Shown: one piece after another, positions 46,088 to 54,452 of the stretch | Numbering within the stretch: position 1 is the first letter of the stretch | Layout: each line of letters begins with the position of its first letter | Assembly: GCA_035531075.1 (NCBI GenBank) | Contig: DATKTO010000007.1 | Coordinates: 62,001 to 126,000, forward strand | Reading direction: 5' to 3' | DNA from: 39-52-133 sp035531075 | Lineage (GTDB): Bacteria > Pseudomonadota > Gammaproteobacteria > Burkholderiales > Gallionellaceae | Length of the DNA: 64,000 nt | Program-made: the position numbers and the translations under genes | Notes under the pieces: model-generated | Database searches by the model: none | What the model was told of the DNA's origin: nothing | Seen by the model: the letters and a program-made list of their open reading frames with translations, nothing else

Positions 46088-47608
46088 ATGAATATCCAGA
46101 ATTTTCCGGAACTGAAAACCAATATCCTGAGCGGCCTCACGGTCGCGCTGGCGCTGGTACCCGAGGCGATCGCCTTTGCGCTGGTGGCGCATGTGCATCC
46201 GCTGGTCGGTCTGTATGCCGCCTTTATGGTGAGCCTGATCACCTCGCTGATCGGCGGACGCCCCGGCATGATCTCGGGTGCAACCGGCGCGCTGGCGGTG
46301 GTGATGGTGGCGCTGGTGGTGCAGCACGGTGTGGAATATCTGTTTGCCACGGTGGTGCTGATGGGCGTGCTGCAGATTATTTTCGGCCTGGCCAGGTTCG
46401 GCAAGTTCATCCGCATGGTGCCGCACCCGGTGATGCTGGGATTCGTCAACGGCCTCGCCATCGTGATTTTTCTGGCGCAGCTTAACCACTTCAAAGTCGC
46501 GGGGCCCGACGGCACGATGGTGTGGATGCAGGGCGGGCCGCTGTACACCATGCTGGGGCTGATCGCGCTGACGCTGGCAATTATCTATCTGTTGCCGCTG
46601 CTGACCAAAATTATTCCATCAACGCTGGTGGGGATCGCAGCGGTTTCCGCGCTGGTGATCTTCGCCGGCATCGATACCAAAACCGTCGGCGATCTCGCCT
46701 CGATCAAGGGCGGTTTTCCAACGTTTCATCTGCCCGAGGTGCCGCTGAACTGGGACACACTGCAGATTATTTTTCCCTATAGCCTGATTCTGGCCGGCAT
46801 CGGCCTGATTGAATCGCTGCTGACGCTGAACCTGATCGACGATATGACGCAGACGCGCGGCAAGCCGAACCGCGCCAGCGTGGGGCAGGGCGTGGCCAAC
46901 GTGGTAACCGGTTTTTTCGGCGGCATGGGCGGCTGCGCGATGATAGGGCAGAGCATGATCAACGTCACCAACGGCGCGCTGAAGAATATCTCCGGCATCG
47001 CCGCGTCGCTATTTTTGTTAAGCTTCATCCTGTTCGCCTCGGAGTGGATCGAGATGATCCCGCTGGCCGCGCTGATCGGCCTGATGTTCATGGTGTCGGA
47101 AAAAACCTTCGAGTGGGGCAGCTTGCGCCTGTTTGGCAAGGTGCCAACACCGGACGTGGTAGTGGTGGTAACCGTCGCGGTGGTGACGGTGTTTACCGAC
47201 TTGGCCATTGCGGTGATTGTCGGCGTGATCATCTCGGCGCTGGTATTTGCGTGGGAACATGCCAAGCACATTGACGCGTATGTCAGCACCGAAGAGCATG
47301 GCTGGAAAGTGTACGAATTGTCCGGCTCGCTGTTCTTCGCCTCGACGCAGAATTTCATGGCGCTGTTCTCGCCCAAAACCGATCCTGCCGAGGTGGTGAT
47401 CGATTTCAAGAACGCACGCGTCAAGGACCACTCCGCGCTGGAAGCCATCGACCTGCTGGCCGAGCGCTACAGCAATCTCGGCAAGAAGCTGCACCTGCGC
47501 CACCTCAGCCCGGATTGCCTGGAACTGCTCGACAAGGCCAAGGGCATGATCGAGGTGAACGTGCTGGAAGACCCGCTGTATCATCCGGCAGACAACCGGT
47601 TGGGTTAA
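46088..47608 (+). CDS. SulP-family anion transporter with STAS domain
   Basis: 506 aa. About 12-14 membrane segments with the SulP signature near the N-terminus (LSGLTVALALVPEAIAFAL), GFVNGLAIVIFLAQL, and a C-terminal STAS domain (YELSGSLFFAST...VVIDFKNARVKDHSALEAID). SulP proteins carry sulfate, or bicarbonate in BicA-type Na+/HCO3- symporters. The nearby NhaA and NhaD would recycle Na+, which supports bicarbonate uptake for autotrophy (inference). TAAGG lies 8 bases before the ATG. Confidence 0.9.
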   Translation: MNIQNFPELKTNILSGLTVALALVPEAIAFALVAHVHPLVGLYAAFMVSLITSLIGGRPGMISGATGALAVVMVALVVQHGVEYLFATVVLMGVLQIIFGLARFGKFIRMVPHPVMLGFVNGLAIVIFLAQLNHFKVAGPDGTMVWMQGGPLYTMLGLIALTLAIIYLLPLLTKIIPSTLVGIAAVSALVIFAGIDTKTVGDLASIKGGFPTFHLPEVPLNWDTLQIIFPYSLILAGIGLIESLLTLNLIDDMTQTRGKPNRASVGQGVANVVTGFFGGMGGCAMIGQSMINVTNGALKNISGIAASLFLLSFILFASEWIEMIPLAALIGLMFMVSEKTFEWGSLRLFGKVPTPDVVVVVTVAVVTVFTDLAIAVIVGVIISALVFAWEHAKHIDAYVSTEEHGWKVYELSGSLFFASTQNFMALFSPKTDPAEVVIDFKNARVKDHSALEAIDLLAERYSNLGKKLHLRHLSPDCLELLDKAKGMIEVNVLEDPLYHPADNRLG

Positions 47609-47626
47609 TAAGGATCAATATATTAT

Positions 47627-47641
47627 TAAATATAATCAATA
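47627..47641 (-). repeat. AT-rich intergenic motif, copy 4
   Basis: ATTAAATATAATCAA, the reverse complement of copy 1, between sulP and nhaA. Confidence 0.85.
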
Positions 47642-47662
47642 TATTGCAATAATTTATCCTGT

Positions 47663-47705
47663 AGGGTGCGTCATACGCACCATGGTCGCACGGCGCACCC
47701 TACGC
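47663..47705. repeat. GTAGGGTGCG-type palindromic repeat, copy 2
   Basis: GTAGGGTGCG and CGCACCCTAC form exact 10-bp outer arms; inside them lies GGTGCGT-CAT-ACGCACC. Confidence 0.9.
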
Positions 47706-47783
47706 AAAGTCATTGTAGCTTGTTGGCGGTAAATCGATTTTTTGGGCGTTATGAAACAGGTAGTAATTAATTGAGAGATATTT

Positions 47784-49160
47784 ATGTCGCATCAAGATCA
47801 AGTTGATAAGCGGACCGAGCAAGGCGTGATCTACGCCCCGTGGGAGCGCGCCTTCACGCGCATCCTGACCCCGTTTGAGGAGTTCATCCACCGCCAGACC
47901 ACCAGCGGCCTGCTGCTGATGGGCACTGCGATCATCGCGCTGCTGCTGGCGAACAGCTCTCTGGCGGATGCGTATCTGCATTTTATCCACACCCCGACCA
48001 GCGTTCATGTCGGCGCGTGGGGTATCAGCATGAGCCTGCATCACTGGGTGAACGACGGCCTGATGGCGCTGTTCTTCTTTGTGGTGGGCATGGAGCTGAA
48101 GCGCGAGATGCTGGTGGGCGAACTGGCCGATCTGCGCCAGGCCGCGCTGCCCATCATCGCCGCCATCGGCGGCATGGTGGTGCCCGCGCTGATCTATCTG
48201 GCCATCAACCATGACGGCGATGCGGCGCGCGGCTGGGGTATCCCGATGGCAACCGACATCGCGTTTGCGGTGGGCGCGCTGGTGCTGCTGGCCGGCCGCG
48301 TGCCCAAGGCGCTGATAACCTTTCTGGTGGCGCTGGCGATTGCGGACGATCTCGGCGCGGTGCTGGTGATTGCGCTGTTCTACACGCAGCAGCTCGCGCT
48401 GGACTGGCTGGCGGGGTCAGGTGCACTGGTGCTGCTGCTGTTTGTGCTGAATTTTGCCGGCATCCGCAGGGTGATGCCCTATTTTATCCTCGCCGTATTG
48501 CTGTGGTACGCGCTGCTGCAGTCAGGCGTGCATGCCACGCTGGCGGGCGTGCTGGGTGCGTTTGCCGTGCCGGCCAGGCCGGAATATGATCCCGCCCTGT
48601 TCAGCACGCGCATCAAGGCGCTGATTGCGCGTTTTGATAGCAGCCACCGGCAGGGCGGCAATATCATGGCCAATGAAGAGCTGTATTCGGTGGTGCAGAC
48701 TTTGGAGAAAAGCGTAGTGGGCGTGCAGACGCCATTGCAGCGGCTGGATCATATCTGGCATCTGCCGGTGGCGTTTCTGGTGATCCCGATTTTCGCCCTG
48801 TTCAACGCGGGCATCCCCTTGCAGTTCGGTGCAGTGGGCGCAACCTTTACCCATCCGGTGATGCTGGGCGTGATGCTCGGCTTGCTGTTGGGCAAATTTA
48901 TCGGCATCAGCGGCGCCTGTTGGTTGGCGTTGCGCCTGGGTATCGGGCAGCTGCCGAGCGGCACGCGCTTCAGCCAGATTGCCGCGGTGTCGGTGCTGGG
49001 CGGCATTGGCTTCACCATGTCCATCTTCATCGCCGAGCTGGGTTTTGCCGCGCAGCCGGAATATCTGCTGATGGCAAAAACCGGCGTGCTGACCGCCTCG
49101 GTGCTGGCCGGCGTGCTGGGATTTTTCTGGCTGTGGTGGCTGGGGCGCAAGGTGACGTGA
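47784..49160 (+). CDS. nhaA: Na+/H+ antiporter NhaA (copy 1)
   Basis: 458 aa; E. coli NhaA has 388, the extra length lying in a hydrophilic N-terminus and a loop near residues 275-310. Twelve membrane segments; the Na+-binding pair lies in ALAIADDLGAVLVIA, with MATDIAFAVG and the C-terminal GGIGFTMSIFI. GAGAG before the ATG. A very similar second copy is at 58831-60204. Electrogenic Na+ export driven by the proton gradient. Confidence 0.96.
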   Translation: MSHQDQVDKRTEQGVIYAPWERAFTRILTPFEEFIHRQTTSGLLLMGTAIIALLLANSSLADAYLHFIHTPTSVHVGAWGISMSLHHWVNDGLMALFFFVVGMELKREMLVGELADLRQAALPIIAAIGGMVVPALIYLAINHDGDAARGWGIPMATDIAFAVGALVLLAGRVPKALITFLVALAIADDLGAVLVIALFYTQQLALDWLAGSGALVLLLFVLNFAGIRRVMPYFILAVLLWYALLQSGVHATLAGVLGAFAVPARPEYDPALFSTRIKALIARFDSSHRQGGNIMANEELYSVVQTLEKSVVGVQTPLQRLDHIWHLPVAFLVIPIFALFNAGIPLQFGAVGATFTHPVMLGVMLGLLLGKFIGISGACWLALRLGIGQLPSGTRFSQIAAVSVLGGIGFTMSIFIAELGFAAQPEYLLMAKTGVLTASVLAGVLGFFWLWWLGRKVT

Positions 49161-49213
49161 GCGCCTGCGGCTGCCTGCTGCAGCCGTAACTGGGTTGCAG
49201 GTTGCATAAAAAT

Positions 49214-49227
49214 ATTAAATATAATCA
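49214..49227 (-). repeat. AT-rich intergenic motif, copy 5
   Basis: ATTAAATATAATCA, reverse-complement orientation, just after nhaA copy 1. Confidence 0.8.
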
Positions 49228-49294
49228 GATAGTTGCACTTGTGTTCAGCCGCGCTTTGCAGGACGGCATGCACAGGCGTTTACCTCAACCAAGC

Positions 49295-49861
49295 ATGGCC
49301 AAACAAGAGATGAAAAAATTTGCTCATCACGATCCCATCCGTCACCTTGCACTCCGTGTGCGCGAGGTGGCGCAGCTGTTTCACTCGATGGACCCGACCC
49401 CGTTCCTGAACAAGGATCTCGACCCGGAAGCCGAGCGCTTCATCGAATCATGGGCGTCTGAATTTTCGCCGGCCAGCCGTTTTCATATCACCATCCACCT
49501 TGAACAGTGGCCCTCAGACGGTGATCCGGTCGAGATGCTGGGCGGGGCGATCCGCAATCACTTTGCCTACAAGGCAGCACGTACGCGCAGCGACCTGAAA
49601 CATTTTCTGAAGCAAGGCCGTATCAGCCTGGTCATCGGCATTGTGTTCGTCTCGCTGTGCCTGCTTGCGGCCGATGCCATCGACAAGCTGGGCACCCATG
49701 GCAGCATCGGCATCGCGCGCGAAAGCCTGACCATCGTCGGCTGGGTCGCGATGTGGCGCCCGATGCAGATTTTTCTGTACGACTGGTGGCCGCTGCAGCG
49801 GCAGATACGCCTCTACGAAAAGCTGGGCAGCGCCCAGGTTCAGGTGATTCAGGGCCGCTGA
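49295..49861 (+). CDS. Hypothetical two-TM membrane protein
   Basis: 188 aa from ATG 49295 (the upstream ATG at 49268 is also open). A soluble N-terminal half with SRFHITIHLEQWPSDGDP is followed by two membrane segments, about residues 106-125 (SLVIGIVFVSLCLLA) and 137-160 (SLTIVGWVAMWRPMQIFLY). The end (LQRQIRLYEKLGSAQVQV) is cytosolic. I do not recognise a characterised family; the codon use looks like its neighbours. It follows nhaA by 134 bases and may share its transcript. Confidence 0.75.
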   Translation: MAKQEMKKFAHHDPIRHLALRVREVAQLFHSMDPTPFLNKDLDPEAERFIESWASEFSPASRFHITIHLEQWPSDGDPVEMLGGAIRNHFAYKAARTRSDLKHFLKQGRISLVIGIVFVSLCLLAADAIDKLGTHGSIGIARESLTIVGWVAMWRPMQIFLYDWWPLQRQIRLYEKLGSAQVQVIQGR

Positions 49862-49929
49862 CGCAGGGCATGCATGTGAAATTTGCCACTGAATCTGCAT
49901 CGCAGTGAAACGCTTTCTGCTTTCAGTTT

Positions 49930-50466
49930 TCAAGGCATGCTGAATACCGGATTCGCGCCTGTCAGGGTCAGACGCCGGCGCCAGACTTCGGGGTCATCGC
50001 TGCCGCAGTGAATCAGCACCAGCGTTTTGCCATCCATCACCGCCTGATGAAGTACATCGAGCTTGTCTTCCGGAATGCCAATACGACGCATGGCGATGGT
50101 CAGGTGAGTTGCTGCGGCGCCTGCGGTCATCAGGCCGGCACCCACTGCTGCGCCGACGATGGCGTCGATCAGTGGACCTGCGACGAGCACAGGCCCGATA
50201 CCGGGCAACAGCAGCAGGCCGGCGGCACCGGCCAGTAGTCCGCCCAGCGATCCCCACAACGCCCCCTGTGTGCCCCACACCTTGAAACGTTCCTTTTCGC
50301 CGGAATAGATTATTCCAAGAAAGTCGTCACCCACCCCACCCGCCCTGTGCAGGATGGATACCTGATCCATCGGGAAGTTGTGTTTGATCATCTCCTCGAC
50401 CGTGGCGTGGGCATTGTCAGAATTGTCAAACACAGCCCCGACAAAATGATTGATCTGCTTATTCAT
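49930..50466 (-). CDS. Stress-type protein with glycine-zipper core (YflT/DUF1269-like)
   Basis: 178 aa from ATG 50466 (AGGAGA 5 bases upstream). The N-terminal part (FVGAVFDNSDNAHATVEEMIKHNFPMDQVSIL) resembles the general-stress 17M/YflT fold. A central Gly/Ala-rich hydrophobic segment follows (GSLGGLLAGAAGLLLLPGIG, then AIVGAAVGAGLMTAGAA), a glycine-zipper that may insert into membranes. The C-terminus (ALVLIHCGSDD-type) folds back like DUF1269 proteins. Function unknown; family members often respond to envelope or osmotic stress. Confidence 0.75.
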   Translation of the reverse strand: MNKQINHFVGAVFDNSDNAHATVEEMIKHNFPMDQVSILHRAGGVGDDFLGIIYSGEKERFKVWGTQGALWGSLGGLLAGAAGLLLLPGIGPVLVAGPLIDAIVGAAVGAGLMTAGAAATHLTIAMRRIGIPEDKLDVLHQAVMDGKTLVLIHCGSDDPEVWRRRLTLTGANPVFSMP

Positions 50467-50851
50467 GGTTATCTCCTGTTGCCGGAATGAACAAAAGTCC
50501 TGCGCGTTGATGCTCGGTTTCAAAAGCTAATAGCCGGTGCGTATGCCTGTTTCGCCTGAGCCAAACAATGCCCAGCAGCATCTGGTTAATCTCTACACAC
50601 AGTTCGTAGGCTATGCCGATAATTTGCGGTGTTATATAAGCAAAATCCCTAATTTATTCCCTGCAAGGTTCAGGGGGAGGCTTGAAATGGATTCGGCCGC
50701 GCCAGCCATTTTTGGTTTCGATGGTAACGAACGCGATGCTGGATATTGAAATGCAAGACCTGGCACCATATTCACTTCTTTGCTTCAGCGCGCTGATGGC
50801 GGAGAGTGTGCATAGAAATTTTACGCAAGGAGTGATTTTTTCCCTGCTGCC
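50467..50851. other. Gene-free stretch before the YkgJ-type gene
   Basis: 385 bases. One plus-strand frame at 50537-50749 (70 codons) has an ATG but no ribosome site and no recognisable family, so I do not call it. No terminator or repeat seen. Confidence 0.5.
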
Positions 50852-51205
50852 CTAAACGAGCACTTGGCGCGAATGCAACAGGAAGTGCTGGATCTGCTGC
50901 TCGATTTCAGCATCGATCATCACCTCCGGCCGCTTGCCATTGGGGCAGGGCAGGCGTGGGGTGGTGCCGAACAGGCGGCAGATCAGCGGGCGATCGTCAT
51001 AGACCTCGCAGCCATTTTTGCCCAGGTGGGGGCAGCTCAGCTCGGCAAGGGCTGCCTCATGCTCCGCGATGCTTTTGACGGGAAGGTTTGCCATCTCTTC
51101 GGATGAGGCGGTCACCGGCCCGCAACAGTCGTGACAGCCTGCTTTGCATGGGAAGGACGGAATCTGCTTCCTGAAAAATCTTATTTTGGCGTAATTGTTT
51201 GTCAC
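50852..51205 (-). CDS. YkgJ-family cysteine-cluster protein
   Basis: 117 aa with the Zn/Fe-binding cysteine pattern of the YkgJ family: CKAGCHDCCG (residues 20-29), SCPHLGKNGCEVYDDRPLICRLFG (about 57-80), and a later CPNG. The cysteines are spaced for a metal or Fe-S cluster. Biochemical role is not established. Confidence 0.9.
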   Translation of the reverse strand: MTNNYAKIRFFRKQIPSFPCKAGCHDCCGPVTASSEEMANLPVKSIAEHEAALAELSCPHLGKNGCEVYDDRPLICRLFGTTPRLPCPNGKRPEVMIDAEIEQQIQHFLLHSRQVLV

Positions 51206-51447
51206 AACCCGTTCACTCCTTCGCCTTCAAACATGAATTTGCACACAATTTTAACCCAGCAAGCTTATTTAAGGATTTCCCCTATTTTTTGGAGGCGGCT
51301 ATATATGGTTCAATGCATCATTATCCCTTGAACTATAAACGTTTCAATGGGGAAAAAAACGCCAGCCTGAATCCGCCAGGTGAAAGATGGCGGCCGAACT
51401 CGCAGTTTTTTTAATAAGCCTGCCGACAATTATTGAGAGGATCTGTC

Positions 51448-51678
51448 ATGAGCACCGTTGATATTCTGATTCACGTTCATCCCGAGCTGTCCCCGGAAAC
51501 ACGTGCCAAGGTAGAGGAGGAGGTAAGCGCATGTAACGGCGTCATCTCCGCGAACTTCGACCATCACCAACATCCGCATGCATTGATCGTGCTTTACAAT
51601 CCCGACGCCATTCAAGGCAAGCAGATGCTCGATGTGGTGAAACGGCACGACCCGGCGGCCACCATGGCAGGCATGTAG
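51448..51678 (+). CDS. Small HMA-like (ferredoxin-fold) protein without CxxC
   Basis: 76 aa from ATG 51448 (GAGAGGA 7 bases before). The sequence VDILIHVHPELSPETRAKVEEEVSACNGVISANFD has the beta-alpha-beta pattern of heavy-metal-associated domains but no CxxC. Instead it contains HHQHPH (residues 39-44), a possible His metal site. A 240-base leader with short hairpins (CGCCA...TGGCG) and a T-rich patch precedes it. Confidence 0.75.
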   Translation: MSTVDILIHVHPELSPETRAKVEEEVSACNGVISANFDHHQHPHALIVLYNPDAIQGKQMLDVVKRHDPAATMAGM

Positions 51679-51787
51679 CCTGCTTTTAGCCCGCTCTGGA
51701 ATTTATATGATGCGGGACGATGGTGTTTCAAGGCATGGCCCCTTTTGCGCGCGTGCTGATGGCAGGTTTGGCGTAGTGCGAAAACGC

Positions 51788-53104
51788 TTAAGACAGCAAG
51801 TTCGGATGAGGCTGGACAATGCGTGCGACCAGTACTTTGTCCACGCGATTTTTGTTCATGTCGATCACTTCAAAGCGGCAGCATGACGATTCGAAGTGGT
51901 CGGTTATCGCCGGAATGCGACCCAGCACATACATGATGAAACCGCCCAGGGTATTAAAAGCATTTTCTTCCTCGCCCGGCAAATCCTCATCGATTTGCAG
52001 CACAGACTTCAAACGTTCGATGGTGACGCTGCCGTCGATGAGCCAGGAGCCGTCCTCGCGCACGACAATGTCCTGTTCTTCGGCAATATCAGTGGGCAGC
52101 TCGCCGACTATCGAGGTCAGCACATCGGTCAGGGTGACCAGGCCCTGCAACTCGCCATACTCGTCGACGATCAGTGCGCACTGCTGGCGGGCTTTGCGGA
52201 AGTTTTCCAGCAGGTGTGTGGTGGATACGCCTTCCGGCACGTAGAGCGGCGGGCGCAAGGATTGTTCAATGGCAAGCGGTTTGCCTGCCAGCGCGTCTTT
52301 AAGGATGTCCGCCGTGCGCAGGATGCCCACAATATGGTCCAGCCCGTTGCGGCACACGACGATGCGCGTGTGCGTGCTCTCGGCAATGCAGTTGCGAATG
52401 TCCGCCTCCTCCTGATCGAGATCAAGCACATAGATGTCATTGCGGTGCGTCATGATTTCGCCAATGCGCTGCTCGTCCAGTCTCAGCACGTTGGAGACGA
52501 TTGCCTGCTCACTCTGGTGAAACACGCCGGTTTCGGCACCCAGTTCCATCATCACCTTGATTTCCTCATTGGTGACGGTCGATGCTTCCTTTTGCGCAGC
52601 GCCCATGATATTCAGCAGAAAATTTGATGTCGCCGCCAGAGACCAGACCAGCGGCCGTGCTATGCGTGCCAGCATGTTCATCGGAGGCGCAATCAGCGAG
52701 GCAATTTTCTCGGGGGCCAGCAGACCGAGTTGTTTTGGAACCAGCTCGCCGATCACCACGGAAAAATAGGTCAGGCCCACCACCACCACGGTCAGCGCGG
52801 TGCCTCTGGCTACATCTTCGCTAAGTCCCAGGCTGGAAAGCCACGCATGCAGCGGATCGGCCATTGCGGATTCGCCAATGGCGCCGCTCAAAATTCCCAC
52901 GGTTGTGATGCCGACCTGGATGGTGGAAAGAAAGGTGGAAGGTTCGTTATAAAGTGCAAGCGCTGATTCTGCACCGGGGCTGCCGTCATCAGCCAGTTTT
53001 TGTAAACGCGCCTTGCGCGAGGAGACGACGGCGATTTCTGACATCGCCAAAACGCCATTCAGCAGAATCAAAAAAAGCAGTAGTGCGAAGAGCGTAAGAT
53101 CCAT
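51788..53104 (-). CDS. CorC/HlyC (CNNM, hemolysin-type) membrane protein
   Basis: 438 aa. An N-terminal DUF21/CNNM domain of four membrane segments (NGVLAMSEIAVVSSRK, VGITTVGILSGAIGE, GELVPKQLGLLAPE) is followed by a CBS pair (about 210-335) and a CorC_HlyC C-terminal domain. CNNM-type proteins move or regulate Mg2+ (or Na+/Mg2+ exchange) and have been linked to Co2+ resistance. The next minus-strand gene downstream of its start region is a CaCA antiporter, in keeping with a divalent-cation pair. Confidence 0.92.
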   Translation of the reverse strand: MDLTLFALLLFLILLNGVLAMSEIAVVSSRKARLQKLADDGSPGAESALALYNEPSTFLSTIQVGITTVGILSGAIGESAMADPLHAWLSSLGLSEDVARGTALTVVVVGLTYFSVVIGELVPKQLGLLAPEKIASLIAPPMNMLARIARPLVWSLAATSNFLLNIMGAAQKEASTVTNEEIKVMMELGAETGVFHQSEQAIVSNVLRLDEQRIGEIMTHRNDIYVLDLDQEEADIRNCIAESTHTRIVVCRNGLDHIVGILRTADILKDALAGKPLAIEQSLRPPLYVPEGVSTTHLLENFRKARQQCALIVDEYGELQGLVTLTDVLTSIVGELPTDIAEEQDIVVREDGSWLIDGSVTIERLKSVLQIDEDLPGEEENAFNTLGGFIMYVLGRIPAITDHFESSCCRFEVIDMNKNRVDKVLVARIVQPHPNLLS

Positions 53105-53240
53105 AGAAAAAAGCCATCCCCGTTAATGAATTAACGTCTGGCTGAGGTTAGCAAGGTTGGTAAATATAACATACTAATAAGCGCCGGGCGAAATCCGGCC
53201 CTCTGCAAATGAGGGGTATGAGCCGTGCCTGTAGTTACGG

Positions 53241-54245
53241 CTAAGGCGACTGCCCGAACTGTATCCAGGAGTTAATGACATACAGCATTAACAGTAGCAG
53301 GCTGACCCAGGTTAGACCCAGTATGACGCGTTTCTTCGGGCGGAAGGTCAAGCCCACCGTCACCAGTGCGCTCATCATCACGGCGGTAAATGCGGTCAGC
53401 GCATGGCTGGTGTCGACGTGCGCAAGCAATGGCCCCCTGGTGTAGAACAGGTCGTCGATCGCCAGGATGATGATGTCGAACAGATTGCTGCCCAGCAGGT
53501 TGGCGATCGCCATATCCAGCGCGCCGATGCGCAGGGCTGAAATGGTCACGGCTACTTCCGGCGCAGAAGTGACTGCCGCCACCAGCAGGGTGCCGACAAA
53601 GCTTTGCCCCCAGCCCATCAGCCCGGAAATATCCGCGGCGACAAAGGGCAACCAGGAACCCGCGATCATGACAGCGAGTGCCGCGCGCAAATAGCCCTTG
53701 ATAGCGCTGCGCAGCGTGACCTCAGGATAACGCTCGCTGGATTCCTCGGTGTATGCGGACAGGGTGCTGCGTTCGTAGCTGTACACGGCGCGCATCGCCA
53801 CCAGGTATACCAATACGATGAACGGCGAATAAAGCCCGATATGTCCCCATGCCGGGCTCATGCCCGCATGGTCCAGCAGCAGGCTGAAACCGGCGAAGGC
53901 GATGAGAATGGTGCCCAGTGAAGCCGATAGAATATGTCCCTGTGCGGCACGGCTGTACAGGGTTTCCCGCTTGTACAACGCATCCAGCAGCACCAGGATG
54001 GCGAGGTTGAACACGGTGCTGCCCAGCACATCGCCGACCGCGATGTTGGGTGCGTCGGCGACAGTGACGGCGGAAATTCCGGTTGCCAGCTCGGGCAGCG
54101 AGGTTGCGGTTGACAGCAGCATGAGGCCGATCCACGACGCGGAGACACCGGATTTTTCGGCGATGATGTCGCCATAGCGCGACAGGTAATATCCGGCATA
54201 GCCGATGACGGCAAGGCACAGCAGAAGTTGCAGCCAGAGCATCAC
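53241..54245 (-). CDS. Sodium/calcium antiporter (CaCA family)
   Basis: 334 aa with about 10 membrane segments. Both alpha repeats are visible: ATSLPELATGISAV...DVLGSTVFNLAIL (about residues 47-80) and VTSAPEVAVTISAL...NLLGSNLFDIIIL (about 232-262). These carry the conserved acidic and polar residues that bind Ca2+ and Na+. It is likely a Ca2+/cation antiporter of the inner membrane. Confidence 0.92.
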   Translation of the reverse strand: MMLWLQLLLCLAVIGYAGYYLSRYGDIIAEKSGVSASWIGLMLLSTATSLPELATGISAVTVADAPNIAVGDVLGSTVFNLAILVLLDALYKRETLYSRAAQGHILSASLGTILIAFAGFSLLLDHAGMSPAWGHIGLYSPFIVLVYLVAMRAVYSYERSTLSAYTEESSERYPEVTLRSAIKGYLRAALAVMIAGSWLPFVAADISGLMGWGQSFVGTLLVAAVTSAPEVAVTISALRIGALDMAIANLLGSNLFDIIILAIDDLFYTRGPLLAHVDTSHALTAFTAVMMSALVTVGLTFRPKKRVILGLTWVSLLLLMLYVINSWIQFGQSP

Positions 54246-54452
54246 GTCTTGGGACTCCTATGGGGCGGCGATGGCAAAAAGAGGCGGTGCAAGGTTACTT
54301 TTGGCATATTGTACAGGCATGAGTTATGGTGATTGTTGCAGCAGCGCTGGTTGAGCGTGAGGCAGCATCCCCAAGCCTCATCACCGCGCTTGCTGCGCTG
54401 GACATAGACAACGCAGGCTTTCAATTAATCCCGTTCAACTGCCGGAGACAGC

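Noticed and set aside
45797..46489. Minus-strand frame of 230 codons across the sulP leader and sulP 5' end (similar frame at 58289-58672)
   Set aside because: Antisense to sulP and to the structured leader; the similarity between the two frames comes from the duplication, not from coding.
50537..50749. 70-codon frame downstream of the stress-type protein
   Set aside because: No ribosome site and no family; kept only as a note.
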